In this document: in pieces, positions 34,966-43,464 of the stretch
Layout of the letters: each line of letters opens with the position of its first letter
Position numbering within the stretch: the stretch's first letter is position 1
Origin: Chryseobacterium rhizosphaerae
GTDB lineage: Bacteria > Bacteroidota > Bacteroidia > Flavobacteriales > Weeksellaceae
Direction: 5' to 3'
Length of the DNA stretch: 64,000 nt
NCBI RefSeq assembly: GCF_003385455.1
Contig: NZ_QNUF01000011.1
Span: 84,124 to 148,123, forward strand
Program-made: the position numbers and the translations under genes
The notes under the pieces: model-generated
Database searches by the model: none
What the model was told of the DNA's origin: nothing
Seen by the model: only the letters and a program-made list of their open reading frames with translations

Positions 34966-35679
34966 TTATGGATTTGTAGAGAAAATGGAACCATTCGCAA
35001 TTAATGCACGTCTGTTCATTTTTAGAATATCTCTTACCCATTCTGCAAAATCTTCAGGCTGTAAAACCGTTTCCGGGTTACCGTCTGTAAGCCCACCCTG
35101 AATACTCATATCAGAAGCAATAGTACTTGGCGTCAATGTAATCACACGGATATTCTGTTTTCTCCATTCTGCCATCATTGATTGAGATAGAGAAACTACT
35201 GCTGCTTTGGAAGCTGCATAGGCAGACATATTAGGTCCTCCTTTTAAACCTGCTGTAGAGGCTACGTTTACAATATCACCTTCTCCTTTAGCTTTCATAA
35301 ACGGGTGAACGGCTTTAGCCGCATAGTATACTCCAAATAGATTGGTTTTGATCACCTGCTCCCAGGTTTCAGAAGACATATCTTCAATACTTCCGAAATC
35401 CCCGATTCCCGCATTATTGATCAATATATCTACTCCACCAAGTGTTTCAGCTAAAGTTTCGATTCCTGCTTTTACAGAGGTTTCATCATCAATATTAAAT
35501 ACGGCATAGGCTGCATGCACTCCCAGTTTTTGGATTTCGTCAACTGTATTTTTTAAATTTTCCTCGTTTCTTCCTGTAATGGCAACGTTTACTCCTTCAT
35601 GAGCTAAAGCCAGCGCTACAGCCTTTCCTAATCCTCTTCCACCACCGGTTACGATGGCATTTTTTCCGTTTATGTTCAT
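34966..35679 (-). CDS. Short-chain dehydrogenase/reductase
   Basis: At 237 residues this is a classical SDR: VTGGGRGLGKAVALAL (NAD(P) binding, residues 10-25), NNAGIGDFG, VNVASTAGLKGG (catalytic Ser) and YAASKAA (catalytic Tyr and Lys). The sequence resembles 3-oxoacyl-ACP reductases (FabG-like), but many SDRs of unknown substrate look the same, and it lacks fab neighbours. The C-terminal FSTNP is short. It is probably a cytosolic NADP(H)-dependent reductase, transcribed alone. Confidence 0.85.
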   Translation of the reverse strand: MNINGKNAIVTGGGRGLGKAVALALAHEGVNVAITGRNEENLKNTVDEIQKLGVHAAYAVFNIDDETSVKAGIETLAETLGGVDILINNAGIGDFGSIEDMSSETWEQVIKTNLFGVYYAAKAVHPFMKAKGEGDIVNVASTAGLKGGPNMSAYAASKAAVVSLSQSMMAEWRKQNIRVITLTPSTIASDMSIQGGLTDGNPETVLQPEDFAEWVRDILKMNRRALIANGSIFSTNP

Positions 35680-35701
35680 TGTAATAATACTTTTCGTTGT
35701 A

Positions 35702-35709
35702 CAAAGTTA
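35702..35709 (-). promoter_or_regulatory. -7 box (TAACTTTG)
   Basis: Exact TAnnTTTG on the minus strand, 22 bases before the SDR start. No -33 TTG found. Confidence 0.4.
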
Positions 35710-35842
35710 CAAAAGAACATTTTTACAGGGTGGGAAGAATATAGATTTAATGTTTTTTTAACGGCACCCTATTTTTCCATATGATTTCTCATTCCGGGGA
35801 ATCCAAACAAATAACTTTAAAATAAAGGGACAAGCTTGGTAA

Positions 35843-35871
35843 AACAAAGCCGGTTCATGACAAACCGGCTT
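35843..35871 (-). terminator. Terminator of the phosphoesterase gene
   Basis: Arms AAGCCGGTT and AACCGGCTT with a 7-base loop; on the minus strand the hairpin is followed by TGTTTT. Confidence 0.65.
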
Positions 35872-35900
35872 CAAAATCTAAAAAAAGTAAAATAATAAGC

Positions 35901-37490
35901 TTAAGGAATCTGAATTGAGTTCTGTACTTCAAATTCTTCTGAAGCGGAGAATTGATTTCCATACATATCAACAGCTCTTACCTCAACTTTGTGTTTTCCC
36001 AAAGCTAATTTTTTAGGAAAACCTGCTTCCCATATATGTTTTGACATTTCAGGGTTAGAAGGTCTTCTTCCCGGAAGGATTTTCTCTGTAGTATCCCATT
36101 TAAAAACTGAAAGAGCAAAATTCGGATCTATTGTTTCATCATACTCCATGGCTTCCCAGGATCCGTTGTCTATTCTGTACTCTACTTTATCTTTTTTACC
36201 TCCCATGAAAAAGTTGGCCAGAACTTTTGCAGAGGTTTTGGAAGGATAAGGAATGACCTTTGGAACATATAGTTTTATTTGATAATCTTCCGGTTTTCCA
36301 GCCGTTTTGTACTTAACTTTATATTGATTGTCCATAAAGCTGATGAAAGAATACCCTTTAGCTGTTCCATCTCTCATCGTTGAAGTTGGAAGACCCGCTT
36401 CGTCAGCCGTACCCGAATACCAGTCACCACAAGTGGTTCCCACATTATATTCATGCAGTTCTTTTATCCCGTTCCAGCCTGCTTTTTTACCATAGAAAAT
36501 TTGTTGCTGAATATGGGTATGTGCCGATAAAAGCAATACATTCTGAAAAGGATTTAAAAAATCAAATAATTTCTGGCGGTCAGCATTTCTAAAGCTATCT
36601 TCATTTGTATGCTCCAACGGAATATGGAAAGATACCACCACAAGTTTATTCTTATCAACCCACTTCAAATCATTTTCGATAAACTGAAGCTGATCTTCAC
36701 GGAATCCTCCCCAATATCCTTTTCCATCTCTCGGGTCCGGATAAAGAATATCATCCAAAATAATAAAATGAACATTACCATAGTTAAATGAATAGTTGGC
36801 AGGACCAAAATTGGACTCAAATGTTTCATCTGATAAATGGTCTTCTTTTGCATCATAATTCATATCATGATTTCCCATGACATTATACCAGGGCAATCCT
36901 ACTTCTTTCATTACATCTGCATAAGGTTTTTGAAGGCTTAAATTATCTCCTACCAAATCTCCCAGGCTAATCCCGAGCACTGCATTTTTCTTGGTATTTT
37001 TAACTTCATTTACAATTCCTCTTTTAAAATAATCAAGCTCCTTTTCCGTGTAAGGTTGTGGATCTCCAAAAACAAGAATATCAAAGTTTTTATCTTCATT
37101 CTGCCTATACAGTGGAAAATTCAGTTCTTTAGGAAGATCTCCGGTAGGAGCTACTCCTTTATATTTAAAATCAGCAGGGGAACCTTGGGGCTTATGATGG
37201 TAATAAAACTGAGGCAGATTATTGCTGTTTAAAGCAGTTTGATACCCTGAAGGTTTGATGACAAAAATGGTCTGTCCTTCCTGAACAGGTAAGCTATATC
37301 TCCCGTTTTTATCCGTAAGGGCTACCTGTACTCCATTGGATACAGCTACTCCCTCTACTCCTTTTTCACGATTTTCTTTCTTTTGATTTTTATTGCTGTC
37401 CTCGTATATATAACCGGAGACAGAAGTCTGGGAAAACGCCATTGCCGAAATCAGCATACATGGCATTAAAAATTTCATCTTAGCTCTCAT
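35901..37490 (-). CDS. Secreted calcineurin-like phosphoesterase
   Basis: The 529-residue protein has a signal peptide (FLMPCMLISAMAFSQ) and an N-terminal beta domain of the SdrD-B/MetallophosN type (SGYIYEDSNKNQ, about 24-110). The metallophosphoesterase core follows with ILVFGDPQPY, SLGDLVGDN, VMGNHDMNYD, VVSFHIPLEH and LLSAHTHIQQQ, and then a C-terminal beta domain (MetallophosC type). In the first and last metal motifs the usual DxH and GHTH read DPQ and AHTH. It would hydrolyse phosphate esters in the periplasm. It lies behind susC-susD on the same strand, separated by a heptamer tract. A second ATG (codon 5) is also possible as start. Confidence 0.85.
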   Translation of the reverse strand: MRAKMKFLMPCMLISAMAFSQTSVSGYIYEDSNKNQKKENREKGVEGVAVSNGVQVALTDKNGRYSLPVQEGQTIFVIKPSGYQTALNSNNLPQFYYHHKPQGSPADFKYKGVAPTGDLPKELNFPLYRQNEDKNFDILVFGDPQPYTEKELDYFKRGIVNEVKNTKKNAVLGISLGDLVGDNLSLQKPYADVMKEVGLPWYNVMGNHDMNYDAKEDHLSDETFESNFGPANYSFNYGNVHFIILDDILYPDPRDGKGYWGGFREDQLQFIENDLKWVDKNKLVVVSFHIPLEHTNEDSFRNADRQKLFDFLNPFQNVLLLSAHTHIQQQIFYGKKAGWNGIKELHEYNVGTTCGDWYSGTADEAGLPTSTMRDGTAKGYSFISFMDNQYKVKYKTAGKPEDYQIKLYVPKVIPYPSKTSAKVLANFFMGGKKDKVEYRIDNGSWEAMEYDETIDPNFALSVFKWDTTEKILPGRRPSNPEMSKHIWEAGFPKKLALGKHKVEVRAVDMYGNQFSASEEFEVQNSIQIP

Positions 37491-37493
37491 TTC

Positions 37494-37660
37494 TTTATTC
37501 TTTATTCTTTATTCTTTATTCTTTATTCTTTATTCTTTATTCTTTATTCTTTATTCTTTATTCTTTATTCTTTATTCTTTATTCTTTATTCTTTATTCTT
37601 TATTCTTTATTCTTTATTCTTTATTCTTTATTCTTTATTCTTTATTCTTTATTCTTTATT
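37494..37660. repeat. Heptanucleotide tandem repeat (TTTATTC)n, about 24 copies
   Basis: An uninterrupted run of TTTATTC (GAATAAA on the minus strand) spans 167 bases with no visible mismatch. It fills almost the whole gap between the susD stop codon and the phosphoesterase start. The end of susD already reads GGAATAAATAA, a likely seed. Perfect tracts like this are prone to slippage. Confidence 0.95.
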
Positions 37661-37667
37661 AATCTTT

Positions 37668-39113
37668 TTATTTATTCCACCACATTTTCACATTGATATG
37701 ATCTCCTCCCATCTGCTGAACAGCAGCCAAATAATTGGTAGGATTCAATACTTTAGGATTGGGCGGATACATTAATCTTTGGGGTAAATCTCCATTATTT
37801 AACAGACCTCCATTGTTGGGAAGTACCGGAAATCCTGTTCTTCTTTTTTCAAACCATTGCTGCTGATCTACAAAGAAAAGAGCGATATACTTCTGAAGTA
37901 TAATTTTTTTCAGGTCTGCTTCATAAGCTACATTTTGATTATCAAAATAGTTGGCCGGTACTACAGCGCCCCACTGTTCAATAGAAGCTTTCACTCCGTT
38001 TTCGTAAAAAGTTTTAGCACTTCCCTGAATGATTCCTTTTAGGGCAAGCTCTGCCAAGGTAAACTGAAGTTCTGCATAAGGATAAACAAAAATCTTCAGC
38101 GGAGCTTTTGCCAGGTTTTGATTAAGATTTGACGGCTGAAAAGTAAAAACCGTTCCGAAAGGATATCCTGAAGGAGCACCCACATATCCTATATTATTGT
38201 TTTTCAAATCTTTTGCCTGGGTAAAGAACATCGGTATACGTGGGTCATTATTTTTCTGTAAAGCCTGTACAAAGAAATCTGACGCTGCTCTTCCTGTGGT
38301 AAAATCCTGAGGCCTTGCAATAGGTGGCATTAATGGAGAGATTCCTGAAATATCAAGCTTAGTAGCATCTGCATTATTTTGAAAAATGGGATATACCGTT
38401 GGATTGTTTACAATTTCCTGAATTCTTTCTTTCACATTTACCTCTCCATCTCTGCTTAATATTCTTAATAAAAGTCTTAGAGAAAGCGAGTTACATAGCT
38501 TTTTCCAATTGGCTATTCCACTATTATCAGTATCTGCTTTATAAAACAGATCTGCCCCGGTAAGAGGTTTAGTGGTGATAAATAAAGCATTAGCCGCTTT
38601 CAGATCATCCAAAAGACGGACATAAATATCTTTCTGTCTATCAAATTTAGGTTGAGAAATACCATTATCCAGTTGTGAAGCTTCGGAAAAAGGAACATCA
38701 CCATAGGTATCGGTAAGATTGGAATAAATCCATGCATTGAGTACCATAGAAATAGCCTGGTAATTTTTATCTCCTTCAGAAATAGCTGCTTTTTTAAGGT
38801 CATCAACCTGTTTCAGCCATCTGTATGAATTATTCCAGAATCCTGTTCCTGTATTTTCTGTTATATAATAACGGCTTAATGAATTTCCTTCGTTGGGAAA
38901 ATCCAGAGAAACCTGCATGATATCAAAATTAAAATCATTAGCCCTGTTATATCCTACGGAAGCCATATTATACTGTATGGGAGCCAGCAGGGTGTTTGCA
39001 ACAGGTACATTGATTCTACTTGTATCTTTATTAATTTCATCCAGGCTTCTGTCACATGACACGGCACATCCTACAAGGCTAAGAAATGAACATATATAGA
39101 GTATCTTTTTCAT
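37668..39113 (-). CDS. SusD/RagB-like outer-membrane lipoprotein
   Basis: The start is at the ATG before KKILYICSFLSLVGC, giving a lipoprotein signal and 481 residues; an earlier frame start would overlap susC. The protein has the SusD pattern ANTLLAPIQYNMASVGYN, then ISMVLNAWIYSNLTDTYGDV (TPR-like helices), and closes with AAVQQMGGDHINVKMWW. SusD lipoproteins cap the SusC barrel and bind the substrate at the cell surface. It starts 10 bases after the susC stop codon, so the pair is co-translated. The substrate is unknown; the phosphoesterase downstream suggests a phosphorylated compound. Confidence 0.9.
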   Translation of the reverse strand: MKKILYICSFLSLVGCAVSCDRSLDEINKDTSRINVPVANTLLAPIQYNMASVGYNRANDFNFDIMQVSLDFPNEGNSLSRYYITENTGTGFWNNSYRWLKQVDDLKKAAISEGDKNYQAISMVLNAWIYSNLTDTYGDVPFSEASQLDNGISQPKFDRQKDIYVRLLDDLKAANALFITTKPLTGADLFYKADTDNSGIANWKKLCNSLSLRLLLRILSRDGEVNVKERIQEIVNNPTVYPIFQNNADATKLDISGISPLMPPIARPQDFTTGRAASDFFVQALQKNNDPRIPMFFTQAKDLKNNNIGYVGAPSGYPFGTVFTFQPSNLNQNLAKAPLKIFVYPYAELQFTLAELALKGIIQGSAKTFYENGVKASIEQWGAVVPANYFDNQNVAYEADLKKIILQKYIALFFVDQQQWFEKRRTGFPVLPNNGGLLNNGDLPQRLMYPPNPKVLNPTNYLAAVQQMGGDHINVKMWWNK

Positions 39114-39123
39114 TTTAAAAATT

Positions 39124-42096
39124 TTAGAATTTAACATTTAACTGAATTCCGACTGTTCTGGCTGAAGGCAGCTGCCCCATTTCAACTCCCGGTGTAATGG
39201 TAGAATCGTCAAGGGTAGCTGCTTCCGGATCAAATAATGGAAATTTCGTCCACATCCAAAGGTTTCTTCCAAATAAAGCAAGGCTAATATCTGTGACTTT
39301 TAATGGTTCTGTAATAGATTTCGGGAAAGAATAAGAAATTCTGGCATCTCTTAGCTTAATGAATGAAGTGTCAAATGAATTGGTTTCCACGTTGGCCCTT
39401 CTATAATAATCTCCATAATAAGAAGAAACAGGAACTCCTTTTGTATTCGGAGAAAAGCTTCCGTCCGGATTTTGAACAACTCCATCCCCTACAATCAGCC
39501 CACCCGGATTATCTCTTCCTACAAGAGTATGGGTAAGTTTCCCCTGTTCGGACATTTTATGATGTGACTGTGAGTAAGCGATCCCTTTATACTGTCCGTC
39601 AAATGAGAAACTAACGGTAATATTTTTATATTTAAATTCGTTCTGAAGCCCGGCTCTCCACTTTGGATAAGCATTTCCTATTTTCTTCATTTCCGTTGGC
39701 TTTGCCGTTAACCCATCTGTACCGTAAATCACTTGTCCATCCGGAGAATACATCAGACCGTAACCATACATATCACCTAGTGAACCTCCCACTACAGCAT
39801 TATAATACACAACTCCTCCAACGCTTGCCATCGTGTAAGGTACTCCGTTGAACTCTTCCGGAAGGGAAAGAATCTTGTTGCGGTTCATTGACCAGTTGGC
39901 ATTTACATTCCAGGAGAAGTTTTTATTTTTAATAGGTGAAGTGCTTAATGACATTTCGATTCCTCTGTTTCTCAGTTCTCCGGAATTGATAATTCTTTTA
40001 TTATATCCGGTTTCATACAGTACAGGAATAATAATGGTCTGATCTTTAGAATTATTCTGATAGGCTGTAAAATTAAAAGTCAGTCTGTTTTTCAAAATTG
40101 TAAAATCCATCCCTCCTTCTATATTCGTAATCATTTCCGGTCTCAAATCAGGATTCGGATACAATAAGGGAGATTCTACAGATCCAGTGAATACACTATT
40201 TTCATAGTATTTTTCAAGCATATAATTGTAGGTATCATTTCCTACTTTTGACCATGACAGTCTAAGTTTCCAGAAATTTAAATTATCAGATTTCAGTTTA
40301 AAAATATCAGATAGGATAAAAGAGGATGACAATGACGGATAAAAATAAGATCTGTTATGATCCGGAAGGGTACTGCTCCAGTCGTTTCTGGCTGTTACAT
40401 CCAGGAAAATCATATCCTTATAACTGAAATTTGCCAATGCATATAAACTGTTTACCTGATTATCATTAGGTTTTGGAAGTCTGCTTTCCAAAGATGTCGC
40501 ATTGGATAGCTGGTACAATCCTGCTTTATTAAGTCCATTAGCCCGGTAATCATTCATGGTATATTCATGATATTTAATGTTACCTCCGGCAGAAGCTGTC
40601 ACACCTACATCTCCAAATTTGTTTTTATAGGTAAAGAGAATATCATTGTTAAGATCCAAATACCTGATGTATTGCTCCCTGTAATACCCTTTCAGATAAT
40701 TGGCAGAACTCCAGGGTCTTCTTTGGGTACGGAGTTCATTACTCCATTCCAACCCTGTCTTATAGGCAATATCAAAGTTTTTGGCCAGCTGATAATTTAG
40801 ATTAACGTTACCTGTAATAATCTTTTTGTTTGTACTGTTTAGATTTTCATAGGCAATCAGATAAGGGTTATCAATATAGGAACTGAAAGGGTGAATCTGA
40901 TCTACCTGCTCCTGGCCTTTTTTCCAGATAGGTCTATACCATTCGAGATCTACATTGGGATTTTGGAAAATCATAAAATAAGAAATCGACTGGTTATTAT
41001 ATCCGGTAGCGGGAAGGTTATCACTTTTAGTCTGGCTGAAGTTGATTTTAGTTCCTATTTTCAGCCTGCTGCTCAATTTATGATCTAAGGATACGGCAGC
41101 ATTCAATCTGTTGAAACCTGTATTAGGCATCATCCATTCATTTTTCAGATAAGAAAGTGAAGTTCTGAAGGATGTGGATTCATTAGAATGTTCTACTGAC
41201 AAGCTGTTTGAGTAAGTAGACCCTACCTGCCAAAAGTTTTTAATATTGTCTTTATAAGGTCTCCATAGTTTTCTTTCCAAGCTTTGCCCTTCTACCGAGG
41301 GATCGTACTGAAAGTAATATTGTCCGTCAAATTTCGGTCCGAAGGCACTACTGGTAGATCCTGTATTTATTCCGTCAGCAGAAGCTCCGTAAGAATAATA
41401 ATAATTTCCATTTTTATCTTTTTGCTGAGTTCCCTGTCCGTATTCATATTGATAATCCGGCCATTTAAGAACAGTATCATAACTTGAATATGAATTTAAG
41501 GTAATCTGAACTTTTCCTTTTTTAGTTTTTCCGGATTTTGTGGTAATCATAATAGCTCCTCTTGAGCCCCTTGAACCATAGAGTGCAGAAGCAGTAGGTC
41601 CCTTCAGAATTGATACAGATTCAATATCATCAGGATTAATACTGTTGAAACTGTCTCCATAGTCAATAGGTAAATCTCCTCCAGAGCCGGCTCCATAGGC
41701 AGAAGTTCCGGTTCCGGTCTTTCTCCCGCTCAGGGGAACCCCGTCAACAACAATCAGTGCGTCGTTATTTCCCATATTCATGGAAATGTCTCCACGAAGG
41801 GTAATACGGGCTGTTCCAAGGGGCCCTGCTCCAGCGGTCTGAACTTTCAGCCCTGCTACTTTACCTTCCAAAGCTTCTGCCCAGTTGTTGTTTTGAGTTT
41901 GTAATATTTCTTCAGATTTAACAGTCTGGGTAGAATACCCTAGTGACTTGTCGTGCCTTTTGATTCCCAAAGCAGTTACCACTACCTCATCAAGTCCTTT
42001 AATAGTGTCTTTTTTAGATTTCTGCTGAGCTGCCAGGTTCACACTGATTAGTCCTAACAGCGACAAAACCAACAGCTTTTGTGTCTCTTTACGCAT
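39124..42096 (-). CDS. SusC/RagA TonB-linked outer-membrane receptor
   Basis: The 990-residue protein has a signal peptide (LLVLSLLGLISVNLAAQ), a TonB-box region KGLDEVVVTALGIKR, the plug with NNDALIVVDGVPLSG and SVSILKGPTASALYGSRGSR (RagA signature), and a long beta-barrel ending in VGIQLNVKF. It lacks the usual N-terminal carboxypeptidase-like domain of many SusC proteins. Together with the SusD gene just downstream it forms a substrate importer powered by TonB. A -7 box lies at 42113. No ECF sigma or anti-sigma gene is adjacent. Confidence 0.93.
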   Translation of the reverse strand: MRKETQKLLVLSLLGLISVNLAAQQKSKKDTIKGLDEVVVTALGIKRHDKSLGYSTQTVKSEEILQTQNNNWAEALEGKVAGLKVQTAGAGPLGTARITLRGDISMNMGNNDALIVVDGVPLSGRKTGTGTSAYGAGSGGDLPIDYGDSFNSINPDDIESVSILKGPTASALYGSRGSRGAIMITTKSGKTKKGKVQITLNSYSSYDTVLKWPDYQYEYGQGTQQKDKNGNYYYSYGASADGINTGSTSSAFGPKFDGQYYFQYDPSVEGQSLERKLWRPYKDNIKNFWQVGSTYSNSLSVEHSNESTSFRTSLSYLKNEWMMPNTGFNRLNAAVSLDHKLSSRLKIGTKINFSQTKSDNLPATGYNNQSISYFMIFQNPNVDLEWYRPIWKKGQEQVDQIHPFSSYIDNPYLIAYENLNSTNKKIITGNVNLNYQLAKNFDIAYKTGLEWSNELRTQRRPWSSANYLKGYYREQYIRYLDLNNDILFTYKNKFGDVGVTASAGGNIKYHEYTMNDYRANGLNKAGLYQLSNATSLESRLPKPNDNQVNSLYALANFSYKDMIFLDVTARNDWSSTLPDHNRSYFYPSLSSSFILSDIFKLKSDNLNFWKLRLSWSKVGNDTYNYMLEKYYENSVFTGSVESPLLYPNPDLRPEMITNIEGGMDFTILKNRLTFNFTAYQNNSKDQTIIIPVLYETGYNKRIINSGELRNRGIEMSLSTSPIKNKNFSWNVNANWSMNRNKILSLPEEFNGVPYTMASVGGVVYYNAVVGGSLGDMYGYGLMYSPDGQVIYGTDGLTAKPTEMKKIGNAYPKWRAGLQNEFKYKNITVSFSFDGQYKGIAYSQSHHKMSEQGKLTHTLVGRDNPGGLIVGDGVVQNPDGSFSPNTKGVPVSSYYGDYYRRANVETNSFDTSFIKLRDARISYSFPKSITEPLKVTDISLALFGRNLWMWTKFPLFDPEAATLDDSTITPGVEMGQLPSARTVGIQLNVKF

Positions 42097-42112
42097 ATCC
42101 TTTTTGTTTGTG

Positions 42113-42120
42113 CAAAATTA
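42113..42120 (-). promoter_or_regulatory. -7 box of susC (TAATTTTG)
   Basis: Exact TAnnTTTG on the minus strand, 16 bases before the susC start; the nearest TTG upstream is 26 bases away, longer than consensus. Confidence 0.5.
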
Positions 42121-42464
42121 AAAGGACATTATGATTAAGATTTTAACAACACTTTAACATTTATTAAAAAAATATTGAATGAAATGTTAAATTTCTATTA
42201 ACAGATTAACGCAATAGACTAACTAACAGTATATTAAGTAATTAATTATTTTTAATATCATTTATCGATACCATTTGTGTATCTTTATTGTCTTTCTTTG
42301 AGAAAATAAAACACCATATTCAACTGTATACCAATTGGTTAAATTCAAAACCAGAGTACTTTATTTTGAACACCGTGTTCTTCATTCTGTGAACCCATCT
42401 CTCAGACTAGAATAATATAATCGTCAACTATATTACCGGATATGCACCTGCTTTATTTGTAACA
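42121..42464. other. Intergenic region upstream of susC
   Basis: About 340 AT-rich bases between the susC -7 box and the terminator of the next gene. No ORF or structured RNA is recognised. Confidence 0.45.
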
Positions 42465-42500
42465 AAAAAGACTGCCTCTTTTGGAAGAGACAGTCTTTAC
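42465..42500 (-). terminator. Terminator of the glycerophosphodiesterase gene
   Basis: Arms AAAGACTGCCTCTT and AAGAGACAGTCTTT (one mismatch) with a 4-base loop; on the minus strand a T run follows. Confidence 0.65.
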
Positions 42501-42565
42501 ACATTGGCAATATTTATTTTGCTCTCAATCATTACAGGAATGAATGATGATAAGCCCGATAATAA

Positions 42566-43312
42566 TTATTTATTTTTCAGTTGTTCAGGGATATTAGTGG
42601 TAACAAATCCAATTCCCTGTTTTTTCAATTCTTCATAAACAGCCGCATCGTTTACTGTCCAGGAATTTGTAATAAGACCTAATGTCTTAGCTTCAGAAAT
42701 CCATGTAGGGTTTTTCTGGAAAACACTGTAATGATAATCCATACCGTCAAGTCCTTCTTTTTTGATCTGCTCCGGTGACAATTCTCCATTCAGATACTGC
42801 ACTTTAAATGTCGGCTCAAGTTTTTTAATTTCCTTACAGATATTCAAGCTGAAAGAAATAAATTCACTTTGAGATTCAAGTTTCATATCCTTGATCATTT
42901 TGATCGTCTTTTGGGTGATCTCATTTTCTATTTCTGGAGTTTTATCCGGTTTGATCTCTACGATTAACTTTACAGACGGATCCTTTTTACCCTGCTTCAG
43001 ATAGTCTTTTAAGGTCGGGAATTTTTCTCCATTAGATAGTTTTACTTTTTCCAATTCCTTGAAAGAAGTCTCAGAGATTTCCATTTTATCGTGGTGCTCG
43101 TCATGGTTGATCACCAACACTCCATCTTTTGTCATTCTCACATCAAATTCTGATCCATACACTTTAAGCTTTTGAGCATTCTCTAAAGATTTAATTGAGT
43201 TTTCCGTTGTAGGAGGCTGTGCCTGGAAATACCCTCTGTGTGCGATAATCTGAGTTTGTGCTTTCATCAATACTGTACTTAAAACTGCTAACCCTAAGAT
43301 AAAATTTTTCAT
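42566..43312 (-). CDS. Secreted glycerophosphodiester phosphodiesterase
   Basis: The 248-residue protein has a signal peptide (FILGLAVLSTVLMKAQ) and the GDPD active site: QIIAHRGYF (HRG), TTENSIKSL (Glu), YGSEFDVRMTKDGVLVINHD (Glu, Asp and His ligands), and later LIVEIKPD. The enzyme splits glycerophosphodiesters to glycerol 3-phosphate and an alcohol, here in the periplasm. It lies between the susC-susD-phosphoesterase genes and an Oar-like receptor on the same strand but ends in its own terminator. A role in phosphate or glycerophosphate scavenging with the neighbouring locus is inference. Confidence 0.88.
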   Translation of the reverse strand: MKNFILGLAVLSTVLMKAQTQIIAHRGYFQAQPPTTENSIKSLENAQKLKVYGSEFDVRMTKDGVLVINHDEHHDKMEISETSFKELEKVKLSNGEKFPTLKDYLKQGKKDPSVKLIVEIKPDKTPEIENEITQKTIKMIKDMKLESQSEFISFSLNICKEIKKLEPTFKVQYLNGELSPEQIKKEGLDGMDYHYSVFQKNPTWISEAKTLGLITNSWTVNDAAVYEELKKQGIGFVTTNIPEQLKNK

Positions 43313-43381
43313 AATATAAATTGATAATTAAAACCAAGTCCGAAGACTTTTGGATAAAGATAATTATTTTAAAAAGCTTTA

Positions 43382-43449
43382 AACCACAAAAGACATAGAA
43401 GTTTTCGTTTGTTTCCGATCACTTATCTATTTTTAAGCCTTTTGTGGTT
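43382..43449. repeat. Inverted-repeat element (AACCACAAAAG arms)
   Basis: Perfect 11-base arms AACCACAAAAG and CTTTTGTGGTT enclose 46 bases between two same-strand genes. The left arm and its flank recur at 55164. The loop is long, so a dispersed element is more likely than a simple terminator. Confidence 0.5.
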
Positions 43450-43464
43450 CATATTATTTTCTTG

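Noticed and set aside
37494..37660. Open frames through the TTTATTC tract as protein
   Set aside because: Seven-base periodicity is out of phase with codons and the tract gives only low-complexity frames; it lies between two well-defined genes.
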